From Candidatus Melainabacteria bacterium (GTDB taxonomy: Bacteria > Cyanobacteriota > Vampirovibrionia > Obscuribacterales > Obscuribacteraceae): DNA of 64,000 bases. Position 1 is the stretch's first letter, and each line of letters starts with the position of its first letter. The notes below the pieces were generated by a model. That model was given only the letters and a program-made list of their open reading frames with translations, was not told the DNA's origin and searched no databases. Both the position numbers and the translations under genes were made by a program. The stretch spans positions 83,638 to 147,637 of the forward strand of contig RXJR01000002.1 in the NCBI GenBank assembly GCA_003963305.1, written 5' to 3'. Of the stretch, positions 27,220 through 36,075 are shown piece by piece.

Positions 27220-27240
27220 AATTGCGAGTTATTCTCAATT
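27220..27240. promoter_or_regulatory. Fur-box-like operator before the PLP operon
   Basis: A 21-base imperfect palindrome, AATTGCGAGTTATTCTCAAT plus a final T, in which 8 of 10 positions pair around the centre. It has the TTGnGAn...nTCnCAA pattern of Fur boxes, and sits 47 bases upstream of the likely ATG (27288). A weaker related site (TGCGAACCATTTGCA) lies around 27140-27155. Confidence 0.65.
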
Positions 27241-27287
27241 AGGTGTTTAATATCACTCCGACATTGGAGACACAAGGGCAGACTTAT

Positions 27288-30077
27288 ATGCATGAGCTAC
27301 GGGGCACAGGACACCAGAAGATTCGCGCACCACAAACTGAAACAGCCCAAACAGATTCCGACAGAAGCGACATCACCGACCTTGTAGAGGATCTTTGCGA
27401 AATCCGTTTCCTATTAGACGGACTGTGTTTCGATCAAAACGACTTCCACAACTACGAAGCAACTTATACATCCCTCTTTAGCCAGAGCTTTGCGGACGTT
27501 TTCAACAAAGACCTGAAGACTTTCAAGTCCAAGCATCATGCTTTGCTAGATCTTGTGGAAAGAGCTGCCCGCTGGTCAAGCTCCGCCGATTTGAGAATCC
27601 TGGTGCGACAAATTCGCAAAGATGCCCTGGATCTGAAATCAGCGATTCGCCAGGCCTATCGACATAGAGGATTAGCCTTGTGCGCGGCTGACTGGCAGAG
27701 CCCAGTCTATGCATCCACTTTCAAACTAGAATTGAATCGCTTCTCTGATCCGATCAAAGAGCATGCCTGGGACTACAAGCGCGATGGACACCTGGACGCG
27801 GTTGTTTACGAAGAAGCGTTCATAAAAGCATATCTTGCCACTTCAGGGTCATCGAAGTGTAAAGCCTATCTGACAAACAGCGGCATGGCTGGCTACACAA
27901 CAGTATTACATTGGCTGGCTCATGAGATGGATCTCGGCACCAACGCCGTCGCCTTGCAACCGATGTATTTTGAAAACATTCATCTGGCAAGACAATTTTT
28001 CCCCTCGCTCTCAACTATCAGTGACTACACAAAGCAAGATTTATTGCACGCTCTGCGCCAAATTCAACCTACAGTTGTCTTGTGCGATGCAGTCACCAAT
28101 TGCGGTGACATACTTCGTCACGACATCGAAACCGTTCTCAACTGGGCCTCACATGAGACTACCAGGTCAACAGCCATAGTCATCGATACAACTTGTCAGC
28201 CGGCTTTTCTGATGCCCAAAGATTTTCTCGGCAACATCCCCGAGAATGTCTCTGTGATCCTTATTGAAAGCCTTGCTAAGCATCATCAATTCGGCATGGA
28301 TAACACCACAGCCGGTATCGTGGTTGGGCACCTCAGTGAAACGCATCACAATGAATTCAGAAAGACCCGCGCCCGGCTTGGCACCAATATTACGGACCAG
28401 AGCGTGGGATGCCTTCCTGCGCCCGATCGCTTTCGCCTTGAGCAAAGAATGCGGCGACACTCTCTGAACATTGATTTGATCACAAGAGAACTGCAATCAA
28501 CGCTTGAGAATGAGAATGGTGTTCTGGAAGGTCTTTCACATTTGAGCCTCGACCCGCAGTTGCCCTGGTATCGTGGCGCCTGCCTGACTCTGAAAATGAA
28601 GCGCGAATTCCGCACCGTTGAAAGATTTCAGGAATTTGAACATGCTGTTATGCAACGAGCCGCACGAAAGCGCTGTTCGATCACATTAGGTACGAGCTTC
28701 GGATTCGACGTCACTCGCTTTTACGTAACAGCGCCATCTACGCCTTTTGAAGAACCATTTCTCCGATTAGCCGTAGGCACGGAACCACGCCTGCACATCA
28801 AACTACTGTGCGAAATAATCGACGAGATCAACACCGAACTAGGTCAGGTTTGGGAGAAAGTGGAAACACAAGAATCTGGGTCAGCCTTAAATATGCCGCT
28901 GCCGAGCATCAAGCGCATCACAACAGCTGGATCCGCAAACACAGCAAATCGCGCCGTTGTCACAACACCTGATTCCGTAAGCCCTAAAGATTTCACCATA
29001 AGCACAAGCGATGATCTCTTCATAAGCAGAACAGTCTTTTCTGGTGATGACTCGCTCAAGTCATATCTCTCACCCAGTAACTATGCTCCAACACCTCTGG
29101 TTGAATTACCCGCCGATTTAAATCCGTTCCGAGGCGATGGGGTGAGAATCTTCGCCAAGATGATGCCCCTTGTTCCGCTGATGAACATCAAGTCGGTTCC
29201 GGCGTTTTCTATGCTCAGCAAAGCGTTTGAACGGGGCGATCTTTCAGGAGTCAGCAACATCATCGAAAGCTCGTCATCAAATACGGTGCTCTCGTTGAGT
29301 GTAATGTCGAAATTATTCGGCGTGGAAAATACAACTGCAATTGTCGACCACAACATATCAGCAGGGCTGCTGCGTATGCTCCGCCTCTTTGGAATTGAAG
29401 CCTTTTTACACCCCGCCGCCGGACACGAAATGTTTGGGAAACTTGCACCAAGAAGCGAACGAGCCAGCAAAATCGGCGCTCAAGATGGCTGGTTCAATCC
29501 CGGGCAATACACTAATCCAGACAACCCCGAAGGCTTTGCCAACTGGCTCGCGCCGCATCTCTGGGCACAAACAAATGGCGAACTCGATCTGCTTGCATGC
29601 GGACTGGGGACGTGCGGCACAATGGTGGGTCTGAGTCGAGGACTGAGACAAAGAAATCCTCACCTGAAGGTAGTAGCGTGCTGCCCTGTAGCCGGACAGG
29701 CGGTACCAGGCCCAAGGGAGCAGTCACTCCTCAAAGACGTCACATTCGACTGGAAGACGGTCGCTAACGCTCAAATGGAATTGACAGCGGAAGAAAGCTT
29801 CAAAGGCAGTATCAAACTGCTGCGTCGAGGTATTCTCGGTGGTCCCAGTTCAGGCATGAATTACGCCGGACTGTTGGCGTACTTGCAGGCGGAGAAGGAT
29901 TCCGGACGTCTTGAACAGCTAATCAAAACCGATGGCGATTTCCACTGCGCATTCATTTGCTGTGATTCACCACTGCCGCACGTGAATGACTACTACGACA
30001 CGTTAGGCGAGGAATATTTCCCGCAAATCCATGATGTGCCAGGCGAGGACATCATGGAAACAGAGATAGAAAGATGA
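27288..30077 (+). CDS. fused PLP enzyme: Cys/Met-metabolism-like + SbnA/cysteine-synthase-like
   Basis: About 929 residues containing two PLP folds. The first (about 130-520) is type I, like cystathionine gamma-synthase/lyase: AYLTNSGMAGYTTVLHWL, VIDTTCQPAF, and SLAKHHQFGMD, where Lys331 should bind PLP. The second (about 590-900) is type II: YAPTPLVELPADLN, MNIKSVPAFSML with Lys635, ESSSSNTVLSLSVMSKLF (substrate loop) and LLACGLGTCGTMVGLSRGL (phosphate loop). It resembles cysteine synthase and SbnA, which makes a diaminopropionate precursor in staphyloferrin B synthesis. The enzyme may pass a beta-substituted amino acid between two active sites; this is inference. I chose ATG 27288 (AAGGG upstream), since GTG 27243 abuts the Fur box. 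Confidence 0.8.
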   Translation: MHELRGTGHQKIRAPQTETAQTDSDRSDITDLVEDLCEIRFLLDGLCFDQNDFHNYEATYTSLFSQSFADVFNKDLKTFKSKHHALLDLVERAARWSSSADLRILVRQIRKDALDLKSAIRQAYRHRGLALCAADWQSPVYASTFKLELNRFSDPIKEHAWDYKRDGHLDAVVYEEAFIKAYLATSGSSKCKAYLTNSGMAGYTTVLHWLAHEMDLGTNAVALQPMYFENIHLARQFFPSLSTISDYTKQDLLHALRQIQPTVVLCDAVTNCGDILRHDIETVLNWASHETTRSTAIVIDTTCQPAFLMPKDFLGNIPENVSVILIESLAKHHQFGMDNTTAGIVVGHLSETHHNEFRKTRARLGTNITDQSVGCLPAPDRFRLEQRMRRHSLNIDLITRELQSTLENENGVLEGLSHLSLDPQLPWYRGACLTLKMKREFRTVERFQEFEHAVMQRAARKRCSITLGTSFGFDVTRFYVTAPSTPFEEPFLRLAVGTEPRLHIKLLCEIIDEINTELGQVWEKVETQESGSALNMPLPSIKRITTAGSANTANRAVVTTPDSVSPKDFTISTSDDLFISRTVFSGDDSLKSYLSPSNYAPTPLVELPADLNPFRGDGVRIFAKMMPLVPLMNIKSVPAFSMLSKAFERGDLSGVSNIIESSSSNTVLSLSVMSKLFGVENTTAIVDHNISAGLLRMLRLFGIEAFLHPAAGHEMFGKLAPRSERASKIGAQDGWFNPGQYTNPDNPEGFANWLAPHLWAQTNGELDLLACGLGTCGTMVGLSRGLRQRNPHLKVVACCPVAGQAVPGPREQSLLKDVTFDWKTVANAQMELTAEESFKGSIKLLRRGILGGPSSGMNYAGLLAYLQAEKDSGRLEQLIKTDGDFHCAFICCDSPLPHVNDYYDTLGEEYFPQIHDVPGEDIMETEIER

Positions 30078-31510
30078 ATACCTACACGCAGCCCCAAAAC
30101 ACGGTTATTTCAAATGGAGACGACTGCGCGCCACCATTGACTCCTAAACTGGCGCCCTGGATACAGGCGCTGTGCAAGGCCCCCGAAAGAACTAAGTCAT
30201 GGATCAATAACTTTGGCTCGCCCGTTCACGTTACTGTCACATCAGAATTTGAGCGCAATGTGCGCGACTTACTTTCACCACTGCGGTCGCGCGGAGTGCA
30301 AGGCAGCCTCTACTTCGCACGAAAAGCAAATAAGCTGCCCTGGTTTGTCACTGCCGCCAGACAAACCGATATCGGCGTAGACGTCGCAAGCAATGCTGAA
30401 TTGCGTGAGACTCTTCAACTGGGAGTCTCAGCAAGTAAGATTGTCGTCACAGCAATTGGAAAAGACGAAGGTCTGATCCGTGATGCAATCAAGAGCGGAT
30501 GTTTGTTGATTATCGACAACGCCGACGAACTCAATTTAATTCAAAAGATATCCGCTTTGCACAACAAAACAGTGCGCGTCGGTCTGCGGATAGCCGGGTT
30601 CGAAGTCGGTACTCGACAGGTTTATAGCAGATTCGGCATTCCGCTGGCTGATGTCCCTGGCATGCTATCAAAAATCACGGCAAACGGTTTGCTGAAGATC
30701 GAAAATCTACACGCACACCTCGATCGATACGACACAGAAGAGAGAGCTTGTGCGGCTTTCCAGCTTCTGGATTTAATCGACTACGCCAAAACCCAAGGAC
30801 ACGAAATAACTTCTATAGATCTCGGGGGCGGCATTTTGATGCGCTACCTGGATCATTCCGAGCAATTCGAAGAATTCACAGAGGCTCTGACAAAGGCAAT
30901 TCGTGGCGATCGAGCGGCGTTCACTTTCCGTGGCGATGGGCTTGGTTATTTCAAGGTCGGCAACGGCGTAGAAGGCAGCGCCGATCTATATCCAGCCTGG
31001 AACGCGCTTTCAAAGGAGCGGTTCATTTCGCAAGTGCTCGAACATTCAAACAAAAACGGTCCTCTGCATAAACAGCTCGCCGGTCGCGGCATCAAACTCT
31101 ACTTTGAACCAGGCAGAGCTCTCCTCGACAATGCAGGCGCAACTCTCGCTCAAGTCACATTCCGCAAGCGCGACACGCTTGGACATATGCTCGTTGGCGT
31201 GGCAATGAATCGATTGAATCTCCGCCCCTTCCGCGCCGAGTTTTGCTCTGATCCAATCTTTCTCAGCAGAAAAGATCGCCCACTCCTGACAGAAGGCGCG
31301 TTTCTAGTCGGCAATCTGTGCTCTGAAAGTGACCTTATATTCCGCCGCAAACTGTCTCTGGGACACATGCCAGAGCCAGGAGACCTGGTGCTGTTTGCCA
31401 ATTCTGCTGGATATCTGGCCCACCACATGGAGATAGGCACACACGGGGATTCTCTGCCAAAAAATTTGCTCTTAGACTCGACTACTCTGGAAATAATCAC
31501 AACCGCCTGA
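30074..31510 (+). CDS. PLP-dependent decarboxylase-like protein (LysA/SbnH, possibly Y4yA family)
   Basis: A 478-residue alanine-racemase-fold PLP enzyme. LYFARKANKLPWFVTAA holds PLP Lys84; VDVASNAELRETLQLG, IDLGGGILMRY and YFEPGRALLDNAGATLA are the typical group IV decarboxylase elements. The length and the ARKANK motif recall the Y4yA proteins. The family includes DAP decarboxylase (LysA) and SbnH of staphyloferrin B synthesis, so this protein may remove a carboxyl group from an amino-acid intermediate made by the preceding enzyme. Its start overlaps the upstream stop (ATGA), so translation is coupled. A tandem repeat begins at its stop codon. Confidence 0.82.
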   Translation: MNTYTQPQNTVISNGDDCAPPLTPKLAPWIQALCKAPERTKSWINNFGSPVHVTVTSEFERNVRDLLSPLRSRGVQGSLYFARKANKLPWFVTAARQTDIGVDVASNAELRETLQLGVSASKIVVTAIGKDEGLIRDAIKSGCLLIIDNADELNLIQKISALHNKTVRVGLRIAGFEVGTRQVYSRFGIPLADVPGMLSKITANGLLKIENLHAHLDRYDTEERACAAFQLLDLIDYAKTQGHEITSIDLGGGILMRYLDHSEQFEEFTEALTKAIRGDRAAFTFRGDGLGYFKVGNGVEGSADLYPAWNALSKERFISQVLEHSNKNGPLHKQLAGRGIKLYFEPGRALLDNAGATLAQVTFRKRDTLGHMLVGVAMNRLNLRPFRAEFCSDPIFLSRKDRPLLTEGAFLVGNLCSESDLIFRRKLSLGHMPEPGDLVLFANSAGYLAHHMEIGTHGDSLPKNLLLDSTTLEIITTA

Positions 31511-31571
31511 ACACCTGAATTCCTGAACAGATAAACTCCTCAACTCCCGAACACATGAACTCCTGAAGTCT
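31508..31571 (+). repeat. eight degenerate 8-bp tandem units (consensus TGAACTCC)
   Basis: The 64 bases from the stop codon of the decarboxylase-like gene fall into eight consecutive octamers, each close to TGAACTCC (for example TGAACACC, TGAATTCC, TAAACTCC, TCAACTCC, TGAACTCC). The array fills most of the 81-base gap before the SDR gene. Confidence 0.8.
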
Positions 31572-31591
31572 TACGACAAGAACGAAGAAAG

Positions 31592-32326
31592 ATGACACAG
31601 CAACTTACTAAAGTAAAAAAAGCAGCACCAGTGGCTGTAGTCACAGGCGCCAACAGAGGACTTGGCAAAGCATTTCTAGAAGCCTTGCTCAAACGCGGCT
31701 ACCGAGTTGTAGCCGTCGTGCGCACTCTGTCATCGGTGCGAGATTTATTCGCGCTCGACCCCAACAACATTTTCCCGTTGCGCTGCGATATAACAGAACC
31801 CTCTACTGAAGACGTCTTGAAGGAGTTCTTGCAAAATCAATTCGAGCAAGTCGATCTTCTTATTAACAACGCCGGCTATGGTGCCACCGCATACGGCATC
31901 GAAGCGCTGCAGATTGCAGAACTCGATCGCGTTATGTCCGTGCATCTGCACGGACCGATACGCTGCGTAAAAGCTTGCCTGCCGCTGCTACGAAAATCGC
32001 AACACCCAACCGTCGTAAATATCTCATCTCGTTTCGCATCAATCGAGAACGTTTCGACAGGAACGGTACCGCCCGACCAGGCGACCTATGCATACCGAAT
32101 TGCCAAGGCATCTTTGAATATGCTCACCTCTTGTCTGTCCATAGAACTGTCGAATCAAGGGTTTCGGATTTTGTCCATCGACCCGGGCAAAGTCAAAACA
32201 AGATTTGGACCAGTCGATGCTGATACAGAGCCGGAGCAAGCGGCAGAATCGATAGTCGAAATGGTCGAAACAGAAAATCATCAAGGTTTGTTCGTCCGAG
32301 CATCAGGAGAAAAAGTGCCATGGTAG
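31592..32326 (+). CDS. short-chain dehydrogenase/reductase
   Basis: A 244-residue classical SDR: VVTGANRGLGKAFLEAL is the cofactor loop, LLINNAGYGA is the conserved Asn-Ala-Gly motif, and NISSRFASIEN with YRIAKASLNML supplies the catalytic Ser, Tyr and Lys. It is likely an NADP(H)-dependent reductase or dehydrogenase acting on an intermediate of the operon's pathway. It follows the octamer repeat array and overlaps the next gene by 7 bases. An AAGAAAG run gives a ribosome site. Confidence 0.82.
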   Translation: MTQQLTKVKKAAPVAVVTGANRGLGKAFLEALLKRGYRVVAVVRTLSSVRDLFALDPNNIFPLRCDITEPSTEDVLKEFLQNQFEQVDLLINNAGYGATAYGIEALQIAELDRVMSVHLHGPIRCVKACLPLLRKSQHPTVVNISSRFASIENVSTGTVPPDQATYAYRIAKASLNMLTSCLSIELSNQGFRILSIDPGKVKTRFGPVDADTEPEQAAESIVEMVETENHQGLFVRASGEKVPW

Positions 32327-33462
32327 TTGATCGTCATTGGTCGGTTAAAGAGAAAAACGACCCTTTTGTAGTTCCTTCTTTTGAGACAATCAGCTTCTCG
32401 CTGCCGTCTATGGCCAGTTGGGAAAATCTTCTCAGAGGAGAGCAAGACGGCTGGGTGTATTTAAGTGACGGTAATCCGACACTGGCAGCCCTCGAAAAAC
32501 TTCTTGCCAGGATTCAAGGCGTGGAAGCCTGCTGGGTGACCAGCACTGGCAAGTCAGCGATTGCAGCAAGCTTGCTGGCCTTGCTCAAGCAAGGTGACCA
32601 TCTGATCCTGCTGCGCGAAGGATACAAGTCAACACGACTGTTTGCAGAAGCAATGCTACAAAAATTCGGAGTCGAAGTAACTTTGATGGGAGTAGATGAG
32701 CTGGACAAGCTAGAAACAAAGATAGAGAGAGGACGCACCAGAGTCCTGGTTCTCGAAGCCCCGACCAATCCCGTTACCAGGGTGCCGGATCTGAATCGAT
32801 GCGCAGAAATCGCGCGCAGGCACAATGTTTATACAATTCTGGATAACTCGCTTTCCGGCTTTCACCAGCACGGTGATATTCCCGTCGACTTGATAGTACA
32901 CAGCTTGTCCAAATTCGCGTCCGGCGTCGGTGATGTCATGGGCGGTGCAGTACTGGGCAGCAAACAACTGGTCTCACAAGTCAAAAACGCAAACGTCTGG
33001 AACACCGATGCGCTCAGCTCTCACGCCGCAGTGGAGTTGTGGAAAGGAATGCAAACTTATGACCTGCGCATAAAGCGCCAATCGTCTAATGCCCAGGCGA
33101 TTGCCGAATTTCTCAGCACGCATCCTCAAGTCAGCCGCGTTCTCTACCCGGGCTTGAAGAGCCATCCTGACCACGAAGTAGCCAAAAGACAGATGTCTGA
33201 TTTCGGCTCCGTCCTCATATTTGATACCAGAGGCGGTGCAGAAGCGATGCGCCAGACTCTCGACCGGTTAAAAATCTTCCGCATAGCATTTGGAACCGGC
33301 TTTACGCAGTCAATCGCCAATCCAGCCTGGCTCTTCTATGCTCGCTCATTCCCAGAACAGCAAGTCGGCGAGTCGGCCATCAACGATTCGACGATTCGCC
33401 TATCGGTGGGCATCGAATCACCAGACGAACTAATCGATGATCTTCGAAATGCCCTCGCGTAA
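32320..33462 (+). CDS. cystathionine gamma-synthase/lyase-like PLP enzyme
   Basis: A 380-residue type I PLP enzyme of the Cys/Met metabolism family. VTSTGKSAIAASLLALL is the cofactor phosphate region, VLEAPTNPVTRVPDL and TILDNSLSGF give the Asp that contacts the PLP nitrogen, and VHSLSKFASGVGDVMGG carries PLP Lys198. Members perform beta- or gamma-elimination or replacement on cysteine or homoserine derivatives. With the fused PLP protein upstream, the operon therefore encodes two related type I domains. The start overlaps the SDR gene (ATGGTAG), implying coupling. Confidence 0.85.
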   Translation: MVVDRHWSVKEKNDPFVVPSFETISFSLPSMASWENLLRGEQDGWVYLSDGNPTLAALEKLLARIQGVEACWVTSTGKSAIAASLLALLKQGDHLILLREGYKSTRLFAEAMLQKFGVEVTLMGVDELDKLETKIERGRTRVLVLEAPTNPVTRVPDLNRCAEIARRHNVYTILDNSLSGFHQHGDIPVDLIVHSLSKFASGVGDVMGGAVLGSKQLVSQVKNANVWNTDALSSHAAVELWKGMQTYDLRIKRQSSNAQAIAEFLSTHPQVSRVLYPGLKSHPDHEVAKRQMSDFGSVLIFDTRGGAEAMRQTLDRLKIFRIAFGTGFTQSIANPAWLFYARSFPEQQVGESAINDSTIRLSVGIESPDELIDDLRNALA

Positions 33463-34720
33463 GTCACCAGACACAACCGAAACGCTCTTCGATACAGCCG
33501 ATATAGTGATTTTGGGTGGCGGTATCACAGGCTTGACGACAGCAATTGTTTTGCAGTCGCTGGGATTATCGGTAAAAATAGTCACCGAGCAACTGCCACG
33601 CGCGGCAGCTGGAGAAGGATCACTTGCCCCCCAAGTGGCAACGTCTTATGCGATGGCCTCGGCGTATCCGCATTACTTGAAAGTTGCAAATTTAGAGCAG
33701 ATAAGCGATGACTCGCAGACTGTATTTGGTTTCCTAAATACAGACGTAAACTCGGGCATCGAAATTCAAGAACTTTACGAAGTATTCGAAGACAAACCCG
33801 AACCTCCTGCACTGGGCTCCAGACGCATGGCTCTAGAGTATTTCGATGGCAAACCAAACCAACTGAAAAACACCATCGATCCACCGGCACGACCAGGCGC
33901 TGAATATTTATGGGGTTGGAAATTCGACACATATTTTGCGGATATGCCTAAATATCTCTCGTTTCTCTGGTCGCTGTTCCACAAGCGCGAAGGCAAATTA
34001 CAAACCCTGAAAATAACGGACGATTCGGAGAGCTTATTGCAAAACCTATCGACAGTTAACAGTCTCAAGCAAGCAGCCGGGCGGCTCCTGGTAAATTGCA
34101 TGGGGTTTGGTGCACGCGACTTTGCAAATGACAAAGCGGATTTCAAAATATTGCGCGGCAAACAACTCCTCGTTCGCGGTGCACCGTATGTAATCGGCAA
34201 GCGAGCCCTGCCGCTGGCCTACAACTACACACCGAAAGAAGAAGTTTTTCCTCGCGGTGACGGCAACCCCGAATACATGCATTTTTTCTCGCGCAGCGAC
34301 GGCTGGCTGCTTGGACAAACAAGAGAGCCCGGCACAGTCGATGAGAACGGGCACTGGCAGGGTATCGTTTCTCCTGTAGAAACTGAAGCTATCAACGGCA
34401 TCGACGTTCCGCTACCATTCATAGAATTAAACGCAGCGCTGATCTCCAACTGGCTTGATCTGACATTCGACCGAAAACAGTTGATTGCCAGGGAGGGCTA
34501 TCGCTACTATCGAGATCCGCTCGCTAGCGGCGTGCGGCTGGAGATGGAAGAAAAGTTTGGAGCTTGCATCATCCACAACTATGGTCATGGGGGCTCTGGA
34601 ATCACCATGTCCTGGGGGTGCGCGATACAAGTGGCCAGGCTGGTCTCACAACAATTGAGAGTAGAGGCACGCCCACTTGCATCAGACCTGGACCGAATCC
34701 TACAAAACAGCATGAATTAG
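33437..34720 (+). CDS. FAD-dependent amino-acid/amine oxidoreductase (DAO family)
   Basis: A 427-residue protein with IVILGGGITGLTTAIVLQSL near residue 20-40 (FAD-binding GGGxxGL) and IHNYGHGGSGITMSWGCA near the C-terminus, the flavin-contacting GHG motif of D-amino-acid-oxidase-like proteins. The family oxidises C-N bonds of amino acids or amines; the closest match could be D-amino-acid or glycine oxidase. Two in-frame ATGs (33437, 33449) both overlap the previous gene, so translation is coupled and the exact start is open. Confidence 0.8.
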   Translation: MIFEMPSRKSPDTTETLFDTADIVILGGGITGLTTAIVLQSLGLSVKIVTEQLPRAAAGEGSLAPQVATSYAMASAYPHYLKVANLEQISDDSQTVFGFLNTDVNSGIEIQELYEVFEDKPEPPALGSRRMALEYFDGKPNQLKNTIDPPARPGAEYLWGWKFDTYFADMPKYLSFLWSLFHKREGKLQTLKITDDSESLLQNLSTVNSLKQAAGRLLVNCMGFGARDFANDKADFKILRGKQLLVRGAPYVIGKRALPLAYNYTPKEEVFPRGDGNPEYMHFFSRSDGWLLGQTREPGTVDENGHWQGIVSPVETEAINGIDVPLPFIELNAALISNWLDLTFDRKQLIAREGYRYYRDPLASGVRLEMEEKFGACIIHNYGHGGSGITMSWGCAIQVARLVSQQLRVEARPLASDLDRILQNSMN

Positions 34721-34739
34721 CAATAGCATTTACTAACAA

Positions 34740-35549
34740 ATGTCACCTGCAAAAATCACAGCTCTCTACACATATCCAATCAAGTCCTGTGCGCCGATTT
34801 CACGGTCCCGATCAGCCTGCTCGACATCGGGTCTGGTGGATGATCGAGAGTACGTGATTGTGTGTGCAAAATCAAACAAAATTCTTACTCAGAGAGATTT
34901 GCCGCATATGGCAAGACTGAAGCCTGAGCTGAGTGAGCGAGAGCATCTTATCATTCGCGGCTTAGACGGCACAGAAGCCTTGATTCCGCGCCAAGTCGAC
35001 GGCGAGATATTGACGCTAAACCTCTGGGGCAACACATATGAAGGCATCGACCAGGGCAAAGAAATTGCGGAATGGCTTTCTCATCAACTGGGCTTAAGCT
35101 GCCGGCTTCTCAAGAAATTGACTGATCATGAACAGGCTTCAAGACACCGGCCAGATAACACCAGATTCGATGCCTCTTTTGTTGACTGCTGCCCGCTTTC
35201 AGTCGTCTTCGCAGAAGAGGTTCAAGAACTCAATACCAGACTGGCCATCCCTGTGGAGATGAGTAGATTTCGTCCGTCCATCGTCATTGAAGGGGTATCT
35301 GCGGCTGAACATCAGAACCTGAAACTAATTCGCACTGAAAACTCGGTATTGACATATATCCGCCCAATTGCACGCTGCATTGTGATCAACGTCGATCAGG
35401 AAAGAGGAATCATTGCCGGAACAGATTGCTTGAAAGAACTTGCGGCTTACAGAATGGTCAATCAAAAAGCTGTATTGGGTCACTACTTTTTCGCCGCTGA
35501 GCCAGGGAACATCTCAGTCGGAGAGACATTGACAGTGTGTGCAAAATAA
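34740..35549 (+). CDS. MOSC domain protein (YcbX/mARC-like)
   Basis: A 269-residue protein. ITALYTYPIKSCAPI starts the N-terminal beta-barrel domain, and the C-terminal MOSC domain contains SRFRPSIVIEG and a late PIARCIVINVDQERG, whose Cys matches the position that binds molybdenum cofactor in YcbX and mARC. Such proteins reduce N-hydroxylated compounds or move sulfur. A reductase for N-hydroxyl groups would fit a pathway handling N-oxygenated amino acids, but this is inference. It begins 19 bases after the FAD gene and ends the tightly packed part of the operon. Confidence 0.82.
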   Translation: MSPAKITALYTYPIKSCAPISRSRSACSTSGLVDDREYVIVCAKSNKILTQRDLPHMARLKPELSEREHLIIRGLDGTEALIPRQVDGEILTLNLWGNTYEGIDQGKEIAEWLSHQLGLSCRLLKKLTDHEQASRHRPDNTRFDASFVDCCPLSVVFAEEVQELNTRLAIPVEMSRFRPSIVIEGVSAAEHQNLKLIRTENSVLTYIRPIARCIVINVDQERGIIAGTDCLKELAAYRMVNQKAVLGHYFFAAEPGNISVGETLTVCAK

Positions 35550-36063
35550 AGCGCAAGGTGCGAAGCAGCTTCCAATTAGTTCTAGTAAATAGTGATTCGT
35601 TGTGAAGGCAACACTAACCTCTCTGCTCAAAACCATCATGGCCGCAAGCATTGCGCACAAGATGATCCTCCACGAAAAATCATAGACTCTGGAGAATGCG
35701 ATTTGTAATGGCATAGAATAGTGTCATCCCGTATTTTTTCAAACGCCAGGAACCAAGCCAGAAAACGCATCCATCGCCGCACCGCAACCGTATCACATGA
35801 GTCGACAACGACTGAGAGTGACATGGGTAGAAGTAGCGGAACAAGAGAATGCGGGAGATTTTATGCAGTGACAATCAGCGCCACCCAGCGCCAGCTGGCA
35901 CTGCTCTCTGAGTGCGCACACTGATGCTTTAACTGACGCAATCGAGCAGACATTCTGCCGCGTTGCATCAGGTTGCATCGTTGTGCGTATTCGCATGGAC
36001 AGACGCAGACACAAGCATTCAGCCTGTCTGCACCGCAATTCGTAATCGCAACAGCGAACGAAA
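35550..36063. other. 514-base gene-poor gap before the high-GC oxidase gene
   Basis: No coding frame here has plausible composition. The gap has a short direct repeat GTTGCATC (near 35965-35985) and several weak inverted repeats, but no recognisable promoter, tRNA, or transposon end. It separates the normal-GC operon from the high-GC gene, so it may contain an insertion junction. Confidence 0.4.
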
Positions 36064-36075
36064 GGTAATCCAGTT

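Noticed and set aside
35721..35924. 67-residue frame in the gap before the DAAO-like gene
   Set aside because: Arg/Ser/Thr-rich with no hydrophobic core; not conserved-looking.
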